64,000 nucleotides of DNA from Phallus indusiatus (lineage: Eukaryota > Basidiomycota > Agaricomycetes > Phallales > Phallaceae): assembly GCA_027605045.1 (NCBI GenBank), contig JAQFWX010000006.1, positions 992,001 through 1,056,000 of the forward strand, given 5' to 3'. Below are positions 31,791 to 42,519 of this stretch, piece after piece (position 1 is the stretch's first letter; the number at the start of each line of letters is the position of its first letter). The notes beneath the pieces were generated by a model. The model had not been told where the DNA came from, did no database searches, and was given only the letters and a program-made list of their open reading frames with translations. The position numbers and the translations under genes were made by a program.

Positions 31791-34700
31791 ATGTCTAAAG
31801 TACATCTCCCGGATGCTATTGAGAAATCAGAGGTCATTGTGAACCCCTATAATATCAAACCCTCCGAAAATGTGGAGAAGATAAGCACGCACACTTCAGA
31901 CGATGAGGCCAGCTTAGAGGACTTGGACAACAACAGAGTCATCCAGAATGCGGAGGACGTTTCCATAGTAGTAAGTACTGCTCTCTTCCCTGCATGCTTA
32001 TGCTTAGCACAATGATTTTGATAAAAGATTCTCTCCACCACGGATGATCCTACGTTGCCTGTTTTCACCTTCCGGACTATATTTCTTGGATTTGGATTAA
32101 GTGCATTTGGTGCTGTAATATCCTCTTTCTTAGCCCTCAGTGGTCGAGCATTTTCTCATCGTAAATAGGTTCTTGGGACGATCTATACTTTCAAACCTCA
32201 GGTAAAGGCTTCCAAGTGTGGTCGGTGCACTAGTCTCATTCAGTTCGGGATTGTTAGAATGCCACAGTCTCTCAACTATTCGTTCTCATTATCGCCTACA
32301 TCTTTGGAACTGCGATGCACAGTAAACAGAAATTTTCTGTTACACAAGACGACTACTGACAAGGAGTCTATCAGAGCTGATACCAAGAACAGGGTTTTGG
32401 ATCTATCTCAACCCCGGTCCTTTCAATATCAAGGAACACACTTGTATTGTGATAATGGCTTCGACAGCTGCTACGGTCGCCACTGCTATGGAAATAATAG
32501 CGGCATTGAGTGCGTGATTAGTATTAGCTATGTGTTTATGTTTATAATGAATATGTGCTGTCAGATTTATTTTATGATGTGCGTTTAAATGGTGCAATAG
32601 CCATGTTTCAAATATTTTCTACACAAATGTTGGGATATGGAGTTGCTGGTCTTCGTACGTTCTTCATGCTTTGAATGCTACTTGTATTGACTTTTGGTTG
32701 TAGTCCGTACTTTACTCGTTTTCCCGACGTAGTGCGTTCTAAGTTTATCATTTTATGAGGGTCCTTTCAAGTTGGCTGATGTTTTCCGACTTGTATCACT
32801 TAGCGCATTTTACCCGGGAAATATTTCTGTTGTCCAACTGTTGCAGTCATTACATTTCGAAGGTCTACTGAATAAAAAGAAGTGTCGTTATTTCTGGATA
32901 GTATTTGCGGCAATATTTTTCTGGGAGTGGTAAGTTTTATGTATGCAAACTTATGTATGTCTCGAGGTGATTACACACGCATGCAGGATTCCTCAGTATC
33001 CATTTCCGCTGTTGACAGCGATATCGATTATCTGTATAGCTGATAACGGTCGGCATGGTTTTGTCAGAAACTTATTTGGCGCTGGCTCTAGCAATGAAGG
33101 ACTGGGCTTACTTTCATTCTCTACTTCCTGGACTCTGATTACGCAAGGAAGCCCATTGGTTTGGCCATTGAAGACACGTGAGCAATCCATATAATTAACG
33201 GAAACATTAGCTGAATGTGCTTTCAGAGATAAACTCCTATAGTAAGCTATTTCATTTTTCAAGATTTCAACAACCTTTTGTCTAATGCAATCCTATGTGT
33301 CCAAAGTTGGAATGGCAATTGGATATATTGTCCTTACTGTCGCATATTACTGCAATTCATTCAATGGACGTGATTTAGTTTTCATGTCCACTTCGCTTTT
33401 CGGAAAAGACGGAAGCGTTTACAATCAATCTGCTATATTGACTCCAAACTTCCAACTCGATCCCGGAAAATTGGCAGAAGTTGGTTCTCCCCGTACGTTT
33501 GACACTTCATTTTTTCGAAGCAAAGGCTTTGCTGATTCTCATGTTCGCTAGGATATACAACTACCTACACGGTTTCACAACTGGCCTATAATATTTGTCT
33601 TGGGGCGACTATTACCCATGTATTCATTTGGCATTGGAAAGAATTGAAAAGCGGTATGTATTCATGGAACATCAGGATACTCATCGACCAATCATACTCT
33701 CAGCGTTTTCTGGCTTAAACTTCATAAAATCAGGTCAAAATATAGATGATCCACATTACGCAAGTGCGTATTAGTGCTTCCACCGCTCTATGTCTATTTA
33801 AGCCATCATTGATCGGCCCGTCTTATAAGAAATGCGCGTTTACAAAGAAGTACCCCAATGGTAAACATTTACATCATCTCGAACTTCAATGTCTTATAGT
33901 TGTGTTCAGGTGGTATATCCTCCTTTTTATTGCCTCCTTGGCTGTGGCTATTGGGTGTATGTATGGTGCCGGAACGGGCGAAGCACTGATGCCGTGGTGG
34001 AGTGTGTTGTTGTTTACGGCATTGAGTGCTTTCTTTGCTGTCTTCCTAGGCTTTGGTACGCTTTAGAACATTAATTCGATGTTAAATTCGATGTTAACAA
34101 TGAAATTTTAATATAATATTAGTCACCGCTACGACCGGTATCAACATTGTAGTCAAAGGTGCGGTGCAAATAATCGCCGCTTTCGTTCATCCAGGTCAAC
34201 CAATGTATGTAGTAGCTTAATGTTTCTATGCTCAGAAAATGCTGATCCCGTTCGACTCTCTAGAACCGTCATGTACGCTACTATGTTCGGGAATAGCACG
34301 GCATTCCAAACGTTGTATTTACTGCAAGGTAATAGTCATCCCGCAAATTTCCTCTTTCTGACGCTTCCTAGACTTGAAACTCGGCCAATACAATAAGATA
34401 CCCCCGAGATTCACGTTCGCAAGTCAAGTTCTAGGCAGCATAATCGGATCTATCTTCAATTATACGAGTATTTACTTATGTTTTTAGTCATTTTATTCTT
34501 TTGGAACTGACATTTCGTAACTCAGTGATGATTTCCATTGTGGATAATAACCGCGCTATCCTTCAGAATCCCGTTGGCGATCGTGTATGGTCGGGATGGA
34601 TTATACAAGGATTGAACTCTAGTACGTGAAAGTAGCTGAGATATACAATGCATACGTGGAAAACTGTTTGTAGATGCCATCGCAATGGGCGCACTAGTCA

Positions 34701-35497
34701 AAGTAAGCATATACATAGACGTAGATGACTCAAAAACTAATTCATCGTTTATAAAGGATCTTTACACCTTTGGAAAACCTTATTGGCTGGTTCCCTTCTC
34801 GATATTCATAGGATTGTTCACACCTCTTCCATTCTATTTCCTGCACAAAGTGCTTCCGCAAGGATCATTTCTGTCTCGTCTGATGGCATATTTACATGTA
34901 CCCATCATCGCGCTGTACATCGGTTGGCTTCCTTATAGCGTAAACGGACAGTAAGTCATCTATTTTCTAAACCAAGTCATGGGGGGATATACAAGTTATC
35001 TTTCATGATCAGGTGGTGGACTTGTGTTGTTCTAGGATTCGCATCGCAGTGGTGGGCTCGGACCCGACGTCCGGGTTGGTTCAAGAAGGTGAGTGTACAC
35101 CCCTTCCATACCTTTTGATCAGTTTTGCTTACACGATTCAAGTATAATTACCTGACTTCTGCTGCTCTGTAAGTCAATAATTGTAATAAGGCATTATGTC
35201 TAGCAAATAACGAAATATCCAGCGACGGAGGCAGTCAAGTCATCCTGTTCATACTTGTACGTCTGAATTTGTGATTTTTTTTTTCTATCTTATCTTTTGA
35301 ATTAGAGCTTTGCTGTCTTTGGAGCTAGTGGGAACACAGTCAACTTTCCTAACTGGTGGGGGAATCCCGCAGCTCTTTCGGTTGATCGGTGTAAGGTAAA
35401 AGCAATCAAATTAGTACAGAGATTATATTTTCTGATATACGTATTTCCAAGACCGCAGGTTCTTGAAGCTGTGAGCATTCTAATTACGGTAATCTGA
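31791..35497 (+). CDS. Oligopeptide transporter, OPT family
   Basis: Proton-coupled plasma-membrane importer of small peptides or glutathione-like substrates. Twenty-six exons join in phase to 750 aa, a normal length for the family; the smallest (33227-33241) has 15 nt. Sequence landmarks in order: an acidic cytosolic N-terminus, DDPTLPVFTFRTIFLG, FKPQNATVSQLF, the NPG motif in YLNPGPFNIKEH, YPFPLLTAISIICIADN, NEGLGLLSFSTSWTLI, DDPHY before KMRVYKEVPQWWYILLF, HPGQP, NNRAILQNPVGDRVWSG, YSVNGQWWTCVVLGFASQWW, RRPGWFKKYNYLTSAALDGG, and FPNWWGNPAALSVDRCK at the end. About 14-16 hydrophobic segments are evident. The ATG at 31791 is chosen; the upstream in-frame codons lack an ATG. The last intron (35396-35458) and the 13-codon final exon are less certain than the rest. 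Confidence 0.92.
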
Positions 35498-35872
35498 GAG
35501 TATTGTTAAAGATAGTCGGATGTCGAATTCGCACTTGGCTATTTATTAGCCGGAAGTGCAATCCTGAAGTCTATCAGAATCCTGTGGAATTATACCAATA
35601 AGACGTTTGTATTCAGAAATTTATTTCGCGATGCTTTGCAAGGTAGCATGTTGATTGATATTCTTAATGATCACTCAGTGCACACTACATTCCAAGAATA
35701 ACGGTAAAAACATCGAATACATGTTATTGCAAGGGAAAAAAACCTGTGAAGTTTTTAAAACTGTTGAGCATGAGATATTAGCGCATGATGAAAATTGTTG
35801 AAAATACTCTGAAGTTGAAGCTGACGGATTTTGTATTTAGATGTAGTGGGCAAACCTCACCAATCATGTTAA
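35498..35872. other. Spacer between the OPT gene and the first small secreted protein gene
   Basis: No gene is seen. Part of it reappears in unit II at about 39420-39690, consistent with the tandem duplication. Confidence 0.5.
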
Positions 35873-36100
35873 TCACGCATTAATGCAAGTGGCGAGCTGG
35901 AGCAATATTAACAAGTTTAAATATTCATTTGGCCTGATTATACATACGAAAAAGTCGCAAGTGGTGCCCTCGCAGCATCCTGTAATGATAGTACAGGGCT
36001 GTTCGAGGCAGGTTGGCACAGGCTGAGGTGCTGGTGCGGCAGCCCCATTGACGAGGAAGACGTTGAGGAGAGTAAAGAGTACGAATTGGGTTGATTTCAT
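35873..36100 (-). CDS. Small secreted cysteine-rich protein, knottin-like, copy 1
   Basis: Two exons (35948-36100, 35873-35896) encode 58 aa. Residues 1-20 (MKSTQFVLFTLLNVFLVNGA) form a signal peptide, followed by a short AAPAPQPVP spacer. The mature part has six cysteines spaced C-x4-C-x5-CC-x4-C-x6-C (CLEQPC, TGCCEGTTCDFF, then LATC from exon 2). This order with a central CC is that of inhibitor cystine knot (knottin) peptides; the fold is inferred, and no function is known. The last cysteine lies in a tiny 8-codon second exon, conserved in all intact copies. It is the first of four related genes on this strand between the OPT and CCCH/RBR genes. Possible roles include an effector, a defence peptide or a surface protein. 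Confidence 0.7.
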   Translation of the reverse strand: MKSTQFVLFTLLNVFLVNGAAAPAPQPVPTCLEQPCTIITGCCEGTTCDFFVCIIRPNEYLNLLILLQLATCINA

Positions 36101-36488
36101 CGTAATGAAGATATGACAGCGAGTTATTTATTCAGCAGAGTTGTTGAGATCTACGATAATCCGGTGAAAACACGCAACCATGAATACTATGAAAGAGAGC
36201 TGGTCTGAGAAATCTGAAGTCCAGAGTATTATTGCATGACGTTTCCGACAAGGTAGTTGTTGATTGATATCATCAAGTCACTAGTCACTCGTCGAGTCGT
36301 GAGATATTTTATCCATGAAAAACATTGGACATCTATTTATTCCAAGAAAAGCTACTAGTAAAAAATCTGTCTAAATTGTCGAGCCTAATATAGTAATTAT
36401 GTAAAAGGGTTTTTAACAAAGCTACTCTGAATTCACTTACGAGTTTTGCATTAATAGTTAGTGCGCAAATTCTACTGTAAGTTATCAT

Positions 36489-36728
36489 TTACGCGAGAAT
36501 GCAAGTGCCAATCTAGAAAGGAAATTTAGGGGGTTTCACTGGTGATTTATGTGATATAATACATACGAAAAAGCTGCAAGTGGCGCCATCGCAGCATCCT
36601 GTAACGTCTGTGCAGGGCTGTCCGAGACAAGTAGGTTCGGGAAATTGAGGTGCTGGAGCTGGTGCAGCGGCCCCGTTGACGAGGAAGATATTGAGGAGAG
36701 TAAAGACTACGACCTGAGTGAATTTCAT
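36489..36728 (-). CDS. Small secreted cysteine-rich protein, knottin-like, copy 2
   Basis: Two exons (36567-36728, 36489-36512) encode 61 aa: a signal peptide (MKFTQVVVFTLLNIFLVNGA), a Pro/Ala spacer, then CLGQPC, TGCCDGATCSFF and IGTCILA. All six cysteines of the C-x4-C-x5-CC-x4-C-x6-C frame are present. The upstream in-frame ATG at 36797 would add 23 residues; the start at 36728 is preferred because all four paralogs align there and the signal peptide begins there. It is nearly identical to copy 4, reflecting the segmental duplication. Confidence 0.75.
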
Positions 36729-38219
36729 TGTAGTGAATATGAGGATAAGTGTGAACACTGAAACTGTATGCTGGTGCTTTGACTCGAATCTCACCATGCC
36801 CTTTTATGTGTTTTCGAACATAGGAGAGCAGTCTTGGAATAGCAAGATTTTTGATAGTCGCAGGTTTCGTGGCGAATTCACCGGTCTTCCATTGACCTTT
36901 AAAAATTCAGCCACAATTGACAATTGGCGTAAATAATCTGACACTTCTCAGGTTGTTTGTCAGCCATCCGACTATATATAATAAATGTTTATACTTAAAG
37001 TTCAATGTGCGCTCAAACATCCGGAATACAGGATAATTCTGATAGTCTGAAAACAGTCAAGTTCTCAGCCAATATGCAAAATACACTTGAAAGCAGAGAC
37101 TTGAGCTAACCGGCTTTTAATAAATTAACATCGCTGTTAATGATAACTTCATTACATAGCTCAGTAGTACACGCGATATGAACGGAATATCATCTTCTCC
37201 GAGCCTCGAAGCTTGGTCAACTGATTTTTCATTCGATCATTGACAAATGGAAATTTCCGTGAATTGAATTCTGACACTCTCCGGGTGATGGTTGCGAAAT
37301 CAGTTTACGCATGGCGAGATCGATACACAATCATGAATTATTTTTTAAGAGGACAAATTTCATAATTATCACTGGAAAACCTCCTTGACAGTTTTTTTTA
37401 GTGACCCGATTGAGGAATACGAGTCGGTGTCTTTCCCCTTTGATCTATGTCGTGCTTGCGTGATGTTAATTAATCAAGAGAAGAAAAGGCAAAATTTGTT
37501 TCTTACCTTGCATGGAAGCTGAATCCAAAAACTGTATTGTAAACACGGCGGTTCAAGTCCAAGGTTCGGGTCCGAGTCTACTGAGCGCTTCGCATACAAC
37601 GCCCAATACAGTTTCTATCAATAGCTCTAGTACGCATTCTTGATTGGATCCCTCATAGCCTAGTACTGCATACTAGTTCTTTTTGTTGAAGTTGTCTCTC
37701 TCTGTGAACCACAAATCCATTATCCACTGAAGCATAACCCCCTTCCGAGTCAAATCTGTCTCATTAAAAATTTAAAATTGGGATCCGCCTGTGATCCTGG
37801 AAGTCCATCGGCGAGTCAGTCCGCGATTCTATGAGTGCGTCATGTCCCCTTGTTTGACCACCTGGGTCCGAATTCATCTATTATAGCGTCAATGATCAAC
37901 CAAATCTCACCCTTAGATCTTCAGGGAGCCTCCGGGGTCAGCTCTGGTCAGCTGTGGCGTCACTACAAAGGCCTTGAGGTTGACATGAGGCAACAACAGT
38001 CGAAGATGTATACTATGTATTAATGACAATAGTAAACAAAATTTGATCCGGCTAAAGCAATTCCAATTGGTTCACGATCACATTGGCAAATTTACGTAAT
38101 GTTGTCAAAAACCTTAGCCGGAGAATGCCGACAGGGTAGTTTGAACCTAACAGGAAGTCTCTTTTTCATCATACGACGTACTAGTCAACTTGCATCCTAA
38201 TTCCTTCCGGGTTTCTGCG
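36729..38219. other. Non-coding part of duplication unit I
   Basis: About 1.5 kb without a gene; it is matched, with small indels, by 41476-41830 plus 42520-43890 in unit II. It includes a sequence equal to the promoter region of the CCCH/RBR gene (about 37700-38219). Confidence 0.6.
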
Positions 38220-39106
38220 ACTCTCCAATCCTCGCTCGGATGACCAAGTAACTACCTCCGAACATGCCACAGGATGGGGTTCGCCTAGGGGTCGGCACCG
38301 TGCCCGTATAACCCGTATATACGGCACCCGTATTACGGCGCCGTATCCGTTACGAACGAGGGTGTCACTGATTCAACCGTATGCCGAAGAACGACTTTTG
38401 GTATACGGATACGGCCGTACCGTTTACGGCCGTATCGCCGTATATACGGGCTATACGGATTATTTGCCTGACATGCAGCAAATACTGATAGAACCCTAAT
38501 ATTTTTGGTTTAAATTGCATTTAAAACTTGTTTATTAAGTATGGACAGCAACTATATGTAGTCTACTCTATTGACACTGATTTACACAAATCTCCCAACT
38601 GGCTTCAGCTTCCGGCGTCTTTGTGGCTTATGTCATTTATTTGACGCCCAATGTGACATGCGTGATATTTGGTTCCTTCAAGGTCTGAAGGCTTCAACTA
38701 AGCTGGGAAAATGGCGTAGACGAGCTCAAAATATCTCAAAATCACTTGAGAAATCTTAAAATGTTGTATATATGCCGTTATCACTCAATATATTACATCT
38801 ATTTGACTTTAGCAAACCGTATGCCGTATACACCGTATTACGGCGTATACGGTCTGTATACGTTCCGATAGAGCTCGGAGTTAGCTGTTATACGGCACGG
38901 ATACGGTACGGCAATGTCCGTATTGGTGCCGTATTTTATACGGCCGTAGCCGTATACGGTACGGTGCCGACCCCTAGGTTCGCCAGATTACCTTGACTCA
39001 AGATATGAGAGTAGTTGGTGTGTTGCAGAATTATTAGTAACTCTTAGCTAACCAGGTCTGTCTATCGTATTTCAGGGGAAGCGGCTCTGAGTCAGATCCT
39101 TGGTTG
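38220..39106 (+). pseudogene. Fragment of the CCCH/RBR ubiquitin ligase gene (exon 3 and part of exon 4)
   Basis: 38226-38285 and 38985-39040 match the intact gene's exon 3 (for example tgccacaggatggggtt and gactcaagatatgagagta), and 39060-39105 matches the intron acceptor and start of exon 4 with a deletion. The equivalents of exons 1 and 2 (43891-44337) are missing. The fragment is split by the hAT MITE. It cannot make the ligase. Confidence 0.8.
38286..38976. mobile_element. Non-autonomous hAT-type MITE, 691 bp
   Basis: Both ends carry a perfect 16-bp inverted repeat TAGGGGTCGGCACCGT. The element is flanked by an 8-bp duplication GGTTCGCC at 38278-38285 and 38977-38984, the diagnostic target-site size of hAT elements. 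Both subterminal regions are packed with cgtatacgg/ccgtata words on both strands, presumably transposase-binding sites and strong hairpins. No transposase is encoded; the 62-codon ORF inside is not convincing. Removing it rejoins the exon-3 fragment of the CCCH/RBR pseudogene. Confidence 0.92.
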
Positions 39107-39420
39107 TAAGTCAATAATTGTAAGAAGGCATTATGTCTAGCAAATAACGAAATATTCAGCGACGGAGGCAATCAAGTCATCCTGTTTTTTCTTATATATT
39201 GAATTAGACTTTTGCTGTCTTTGGAGCTAGTGGGAATACAGTCAACTTCCTAACTGGTGGGGAAATCCCGCAGCTCTTTCGGTTGATCGGTGTCAGGTAA
39301 AAAGCAATGAAACTAGTACAAATATATTCTTTTCTGATATATATATATATATATATATATTGTCAAGGCTGCAGGTTCTTGAAGTTGTGGACATTCTTAT
39401 TACGGTATTTGAGACTAAGA
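39107..39420 (+). pseudogene. OPT transporter 3' fragment (duplication unit II)
   Basis: Matches 35164-35500 of the intact OPT gene: intron 23, exon 24 (gacggaggcaatcaagtcat), exon 25 (VFGASGNTVN region) and the final intron. The copy has lost the exon-24 donor region and carries a one-base deletion in the FPNWWG codons. A TA-dinucleotide run (39336-39361) has expanded in the last intron. It marks the left edge of duplication unit II. Confidence 0.85.
39336..39361. repeat. TA dinucleotide microsatellite
   Basis: About 13 TA units in the decayed OPT intron. The intact gene has only a short tgatatacgta at this position, so the tract expanded after duplication. Confidence 0.8.
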
Positions 39421-39689
39421 TAGGATCATGAACTTACACTTCAAGGCTACTTAGTCACCGGAAATATAATGCTGAAGTCTAACAGAACCCTGTGGAAAGA
39501 GACAGTTATATCATTGTGAACTCTGATTGAAGATACTCTGAAATCACTCACGAATTTTGCACTGGCATTAGTGCGCAGATCCTAAATTTTTATTGAAACG
39601 GCAATGGACTCGGCAGCGGTGGAAGGACCGACCTGGAAGGAAGATCTAGCGGGTTTGCATATTCGTGTAAGATCATACGTACGAGAAAA

Positions 39690-39840
39690 CTAGAAGTGGC
39701 CCATCGCAGCATCCTGTAAGACTGGAGCAGGACTGGAGGCAGGCAGGCTCGGGAAACTGAGGCGCTGGAGTCGGTGCAGCGGCCCCGTTGACGAGGAAGA
39801 TGTTGAAGAGAGCAAAGAGAACGACTTGGGTGAATTTCAT
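39690..39840 (-). pseudogene. Small secreted cysteine-rich protein, copy 3, frameshifted
   Basis: The start and signal peptide (MKFTQVVLFALFNIFLVNGA) are intact and the CC pair remains (LTGCCDG). One base is then missing relative to copies 2 and 4 just after the GCCDG codons, so the fifth cysteine is lost and the frame changes (PLLVFSYV). The second-exon region (about 39595-39630) no longer encodes the terminal cysteine. Confidence 0.75.
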
Positions 39841-41238
39841 TGCAGCGAAGATGATGTTCAATTTGTGTGAAGCTGTATGCTGGTGCCTTAACTCGAGTCA
39901 CACGTCCTTTTATGTGTTTTCGGATGTATCAGGAAAAGGGGGATGGAAGAATAATTCAAATTTCAATAATATCTCACTGGTCTTCCATTCAATTTGAAGT
40001 CATTCAGCCGCATTTAACATTCAGCATCAGCCTGAGTAGCCTTATATTAGGCCCGCCCTCGCTTAACCTCCAACATACCCTGTAATACTAGAATATCGTT
40101 ATGCGACTTCAACCTCCACGATATAGTGCGCTAGGAATTGGAAATGGATTTGTATCCTCAAACCAATATGATATGGGGCTGGCTCATATGAATTGAGCCA
40201 ATAGACCGGCTGTTAATATGACCCGTACTAGTGCACGCGATGTGGACGGAAAATGATTTGTCCCGATTCTTGAGGCTAAAGTGTCAAATTTAATTTTCAT
40301 TTCCGTGGATTGTTGAATTATAACACTATCTGAGTGGTATTCGTCATTGTGAATTCGCACTTGAGTCAACGCATAATCTTTTTTTATTGCCTGTCCTTGA
40401 GTGAGAGAATCGCTGTCACATATTGAGCCGTCCAAGATTTTTCATATACAATAATGATTTTGAGTTGGGTTGGTTATATGTGGGTATAGACTTTTATATT
40501 GGCTTAAGGTGAATTTAAATCGACCATACATATAATAACAGAAAGGTAGACGATACAGTTGAATTTACCTGTGCAAGGTAATGCAACCCCGATACAATTC
40601 TGATCAAATACTAAGGAGGGGGGAAAGCCAGAAGGGTGGCAGAGTGCTAAGCTCACAATGCAAAGAACGAATTTGTATGTACTAGGGGAGGCGAAAAACC
40701 ATTACTACTCGAGCGACTTCCGAGTTGAACGTTGAAGTTTGAACCGGGTCGGAAGATGAAAAAAATTATTGTCAAGACTACCTATTATTGAATTTGTGAA
40801 CATTTTGATCAAGCATAAGTTAAATACACCTGGACACCATGCGAATCCTCAAGTTTATAAAGCTATTCAGAGTTGTTGAGATCCACCATAATGCTGCCAG
40901 GCTGTGCCGAAAAGACGCAACTAAATAATATGGAAGAGAGCTGTTCTGAGAAATCTGAAGTCCAGAATATTATTGTATGACGTTTCAATCTGACAAGGTA
41001 GTTGTTGATTGATATCATCAATGGTCACAGGTGAAAAATTCTGTTCATGATAAACATTCAATTGGACATCTACCAAGAAAAGTTTATTCCAAGAAAAGTT
41101 ACTAGTGAGAAAGTCATTGTCGAGCCTAAGATAGTAACTATGTAAAAGAATTCTTATCAAAGCTACTCTGGAGTCTGAAAATTCACTTACGAGCTTTGCA
41201 TTAATAGTTAGTGCGCAAATTCTACTGTAAGTTATCAT
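39841..41238. other. Spacer between secreted protein copies 3 and 4
   Basis: 1.4 kb with no gene. 40860-41238 matches 36140-36488 of unit I; 39900-40850 has no clear counterpart in unit I. Confidence 0.55.
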
Positions 41239-41475
41239 TTACGCGCCAATGCAAGTGCCAATCTGGAAAGGAAATTTAGGGGATTTGACTAGTAATTTAT
41301 GTGATATACATACAAAAAAGCTGCAAGCGGCGCCAGGGCAGCATCCTGTAAAATCGGTGCAGGGCTGTCCGATACAAGTGGGTTCGGAAAGTTGAGGTGC
41401 TGGAGCTGGTGCAGCGGCCCCGTTGACGAGGAAGATATTGAGGAGAGTAAAGACTACGACCTGAGTGAATTTCAT
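41239..41475 (-). CDS. Small secreted cysteine-rich protein, knottin-like, copy 4
   Basis: Two exons (41314-41475, 41239-41262) give 61 aa: a signal peptide identical to copy 2, an APAPAPQLSEPT spacer, then CIGQPC, TGCCPGAACSFF and IGTCIGA. The six-cysteine frame C-x4-C-x5-CC-x4-C-x6-C is complete. Differences from copy 2 are concentrated in the inter-cysteine loops and the last residues, while the signal peptide is unchanged; this could reflect loop diversification, but four sequences are too few to test it here. Confidence 0.75.
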   Translation of the reverse strand: MKFTQVVVFTLLNIFLVNGAAAPAPAPQLSEPTCIGQPCTDFTGCCPGAACSFFVCISHKLLVKSPKFPFQIGTCIGA

Positions 41476-41839
41476 TGTAGTAAATATGAGGATAAGTGTT
41501 AATTTGCGTGAACACTGAAAATGTATGCTGATGCTTTGACTCGAATCTCTCGATGCCCTTTTATGTGTTTTCGAACATGGGAGAGCAGTCCTAAAATAGC
41601 AAGATTTTTGATAGTCGCAGGTTTCGTGGCGAATTCACCGGTCTTCTATTGACCTCTTGAAAAACAATTCATCCGAAAATTGGCGTAAATGATCTCACTT
41701 TTCAGCCCTCAGGTTGTTTGTTAGCTATCCGACTCTATAATGGATATTTATACTACAAGTTTGGCAATATGCGCTCCAACATCCGGAATACAATGTGCTC
41801 CAACATCTGGAATTCTGATATCCAAAAAAACATTCGAAT

Positions 41840-42509
41840 AGGCTGAACAGCACACCTTCTTTTTCCGTCGCACGAAGAGATACAGACGCATGAGAGCCAT
41901 CGATGAAGCTGCGCCACCACGGCATTTCTGGAAGATGTCACGCGAACTCGAAAGAAGACGCGCCAGCACTCCCAATCAATTACGCGAGCCATGCTTCTCT
42001 CAACGCGCACCTACACCAATTCAACAGTCTGAATCCCTACCTGCCCAAAATGCGCAGAGAGAAATGAAACAGTCGTACACTTCCTCCTACATTGTCCGGT
42101 ACATCGAGCAGCCAGAGGCGTCATGAGGAAAGCCCTCCCATACTACCTATTTATTTGGCCTGCGCGGCTTGCTCAACAACGAGAGAAACCTTAACGCTCC
42201 CCTCTTGACCTTCCTCGATAGTACAGAGCCACTAGCTCAACAATTCGGCTCACTTGTAACCGGAAACCCCCCACACGCCAGAAGAACAAAGAAGAACAAA
42301 AGAACCAGAGCAAGATGTCAGACACCAATCTTACTATTCAGTTCTAAAACATCTGTTCCCGTTGCCGGGATGTGGCCAGTCTCTCGAGAAGGTGTTTCAG
42401 CCGAGTTATTCTGGGTTTGAGAGTGTTTTTTATATATGAACACGCTTAGATTACTTATACTGCACAAAGTCTGACCGGGGGCGACCCCATAAACAATAAA
42501 CCCATCATC
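41840..42509 (+). mobile_element. 5'-truncated non-LTR retrotransposon (LINE) fragment
   Basis: Flanked by a 10-bp duplication ACATTCGAAT (41830-41839 and 42510-42519). The absence of this stretch from unit I confirms the insertion. On the plus strand it encodes the C-terminal end of a reverse transcriptase/RNase H polyprotein: ELERRRASTPNQLR, SHASLNAHLHQFN and the zinc-knuckle-like CPKCAERNETVVHFLLHCPV. Two frame changes separate these pieces, so it is dead. The remaining 330 bp is its 3' UTR, ending aataaacccatcatc before the duplication. Confidence 0.82.
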
Positions 42510-42519
42510 ACATTCGAAT

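Larger units (their letters stand above)
35160..39106. repeat. Tandem segmental duplication, unit I
   Basis: Unit I runs from the OPT 3' end through two small secreted protein genes to a decayed piece of the 5' part of the CCCH/RBR gene. It matches unit II (39107 to about 44520) in the same order, with insertions and deletions. Examples: 36420-36990 resembles 41160-41740; 37080-37690 resembles 42535-43080; 37700-38220 resembles 43110-43880. The two units meet near 39095-39110, where CCTTGGTTG from the CCCH/RBR exon 4 runs into TAAGTCAATAATTG from OPT intron 23. The hAT MITE at 38286-38976 is private to this unit. Confidence 0.8.

Noticed and set aside
36513..36797. Longer single-exon reading of secreted protein copy 2 (94 codons) with FFVC as the last cysteine
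   Set aside because: The codons after FF are a gtatgt donor; three paralogs splice to a conserved 8-codon exon, and the upstream 23-residue extension is absent in the others.
37550..37560. GGTTCAAGTCC, a perfect match to a tRNA B-box
   Set aside because: No A-box at the right distance and no acceptor stem or cloverleaf can be formed around it; taken as chance.
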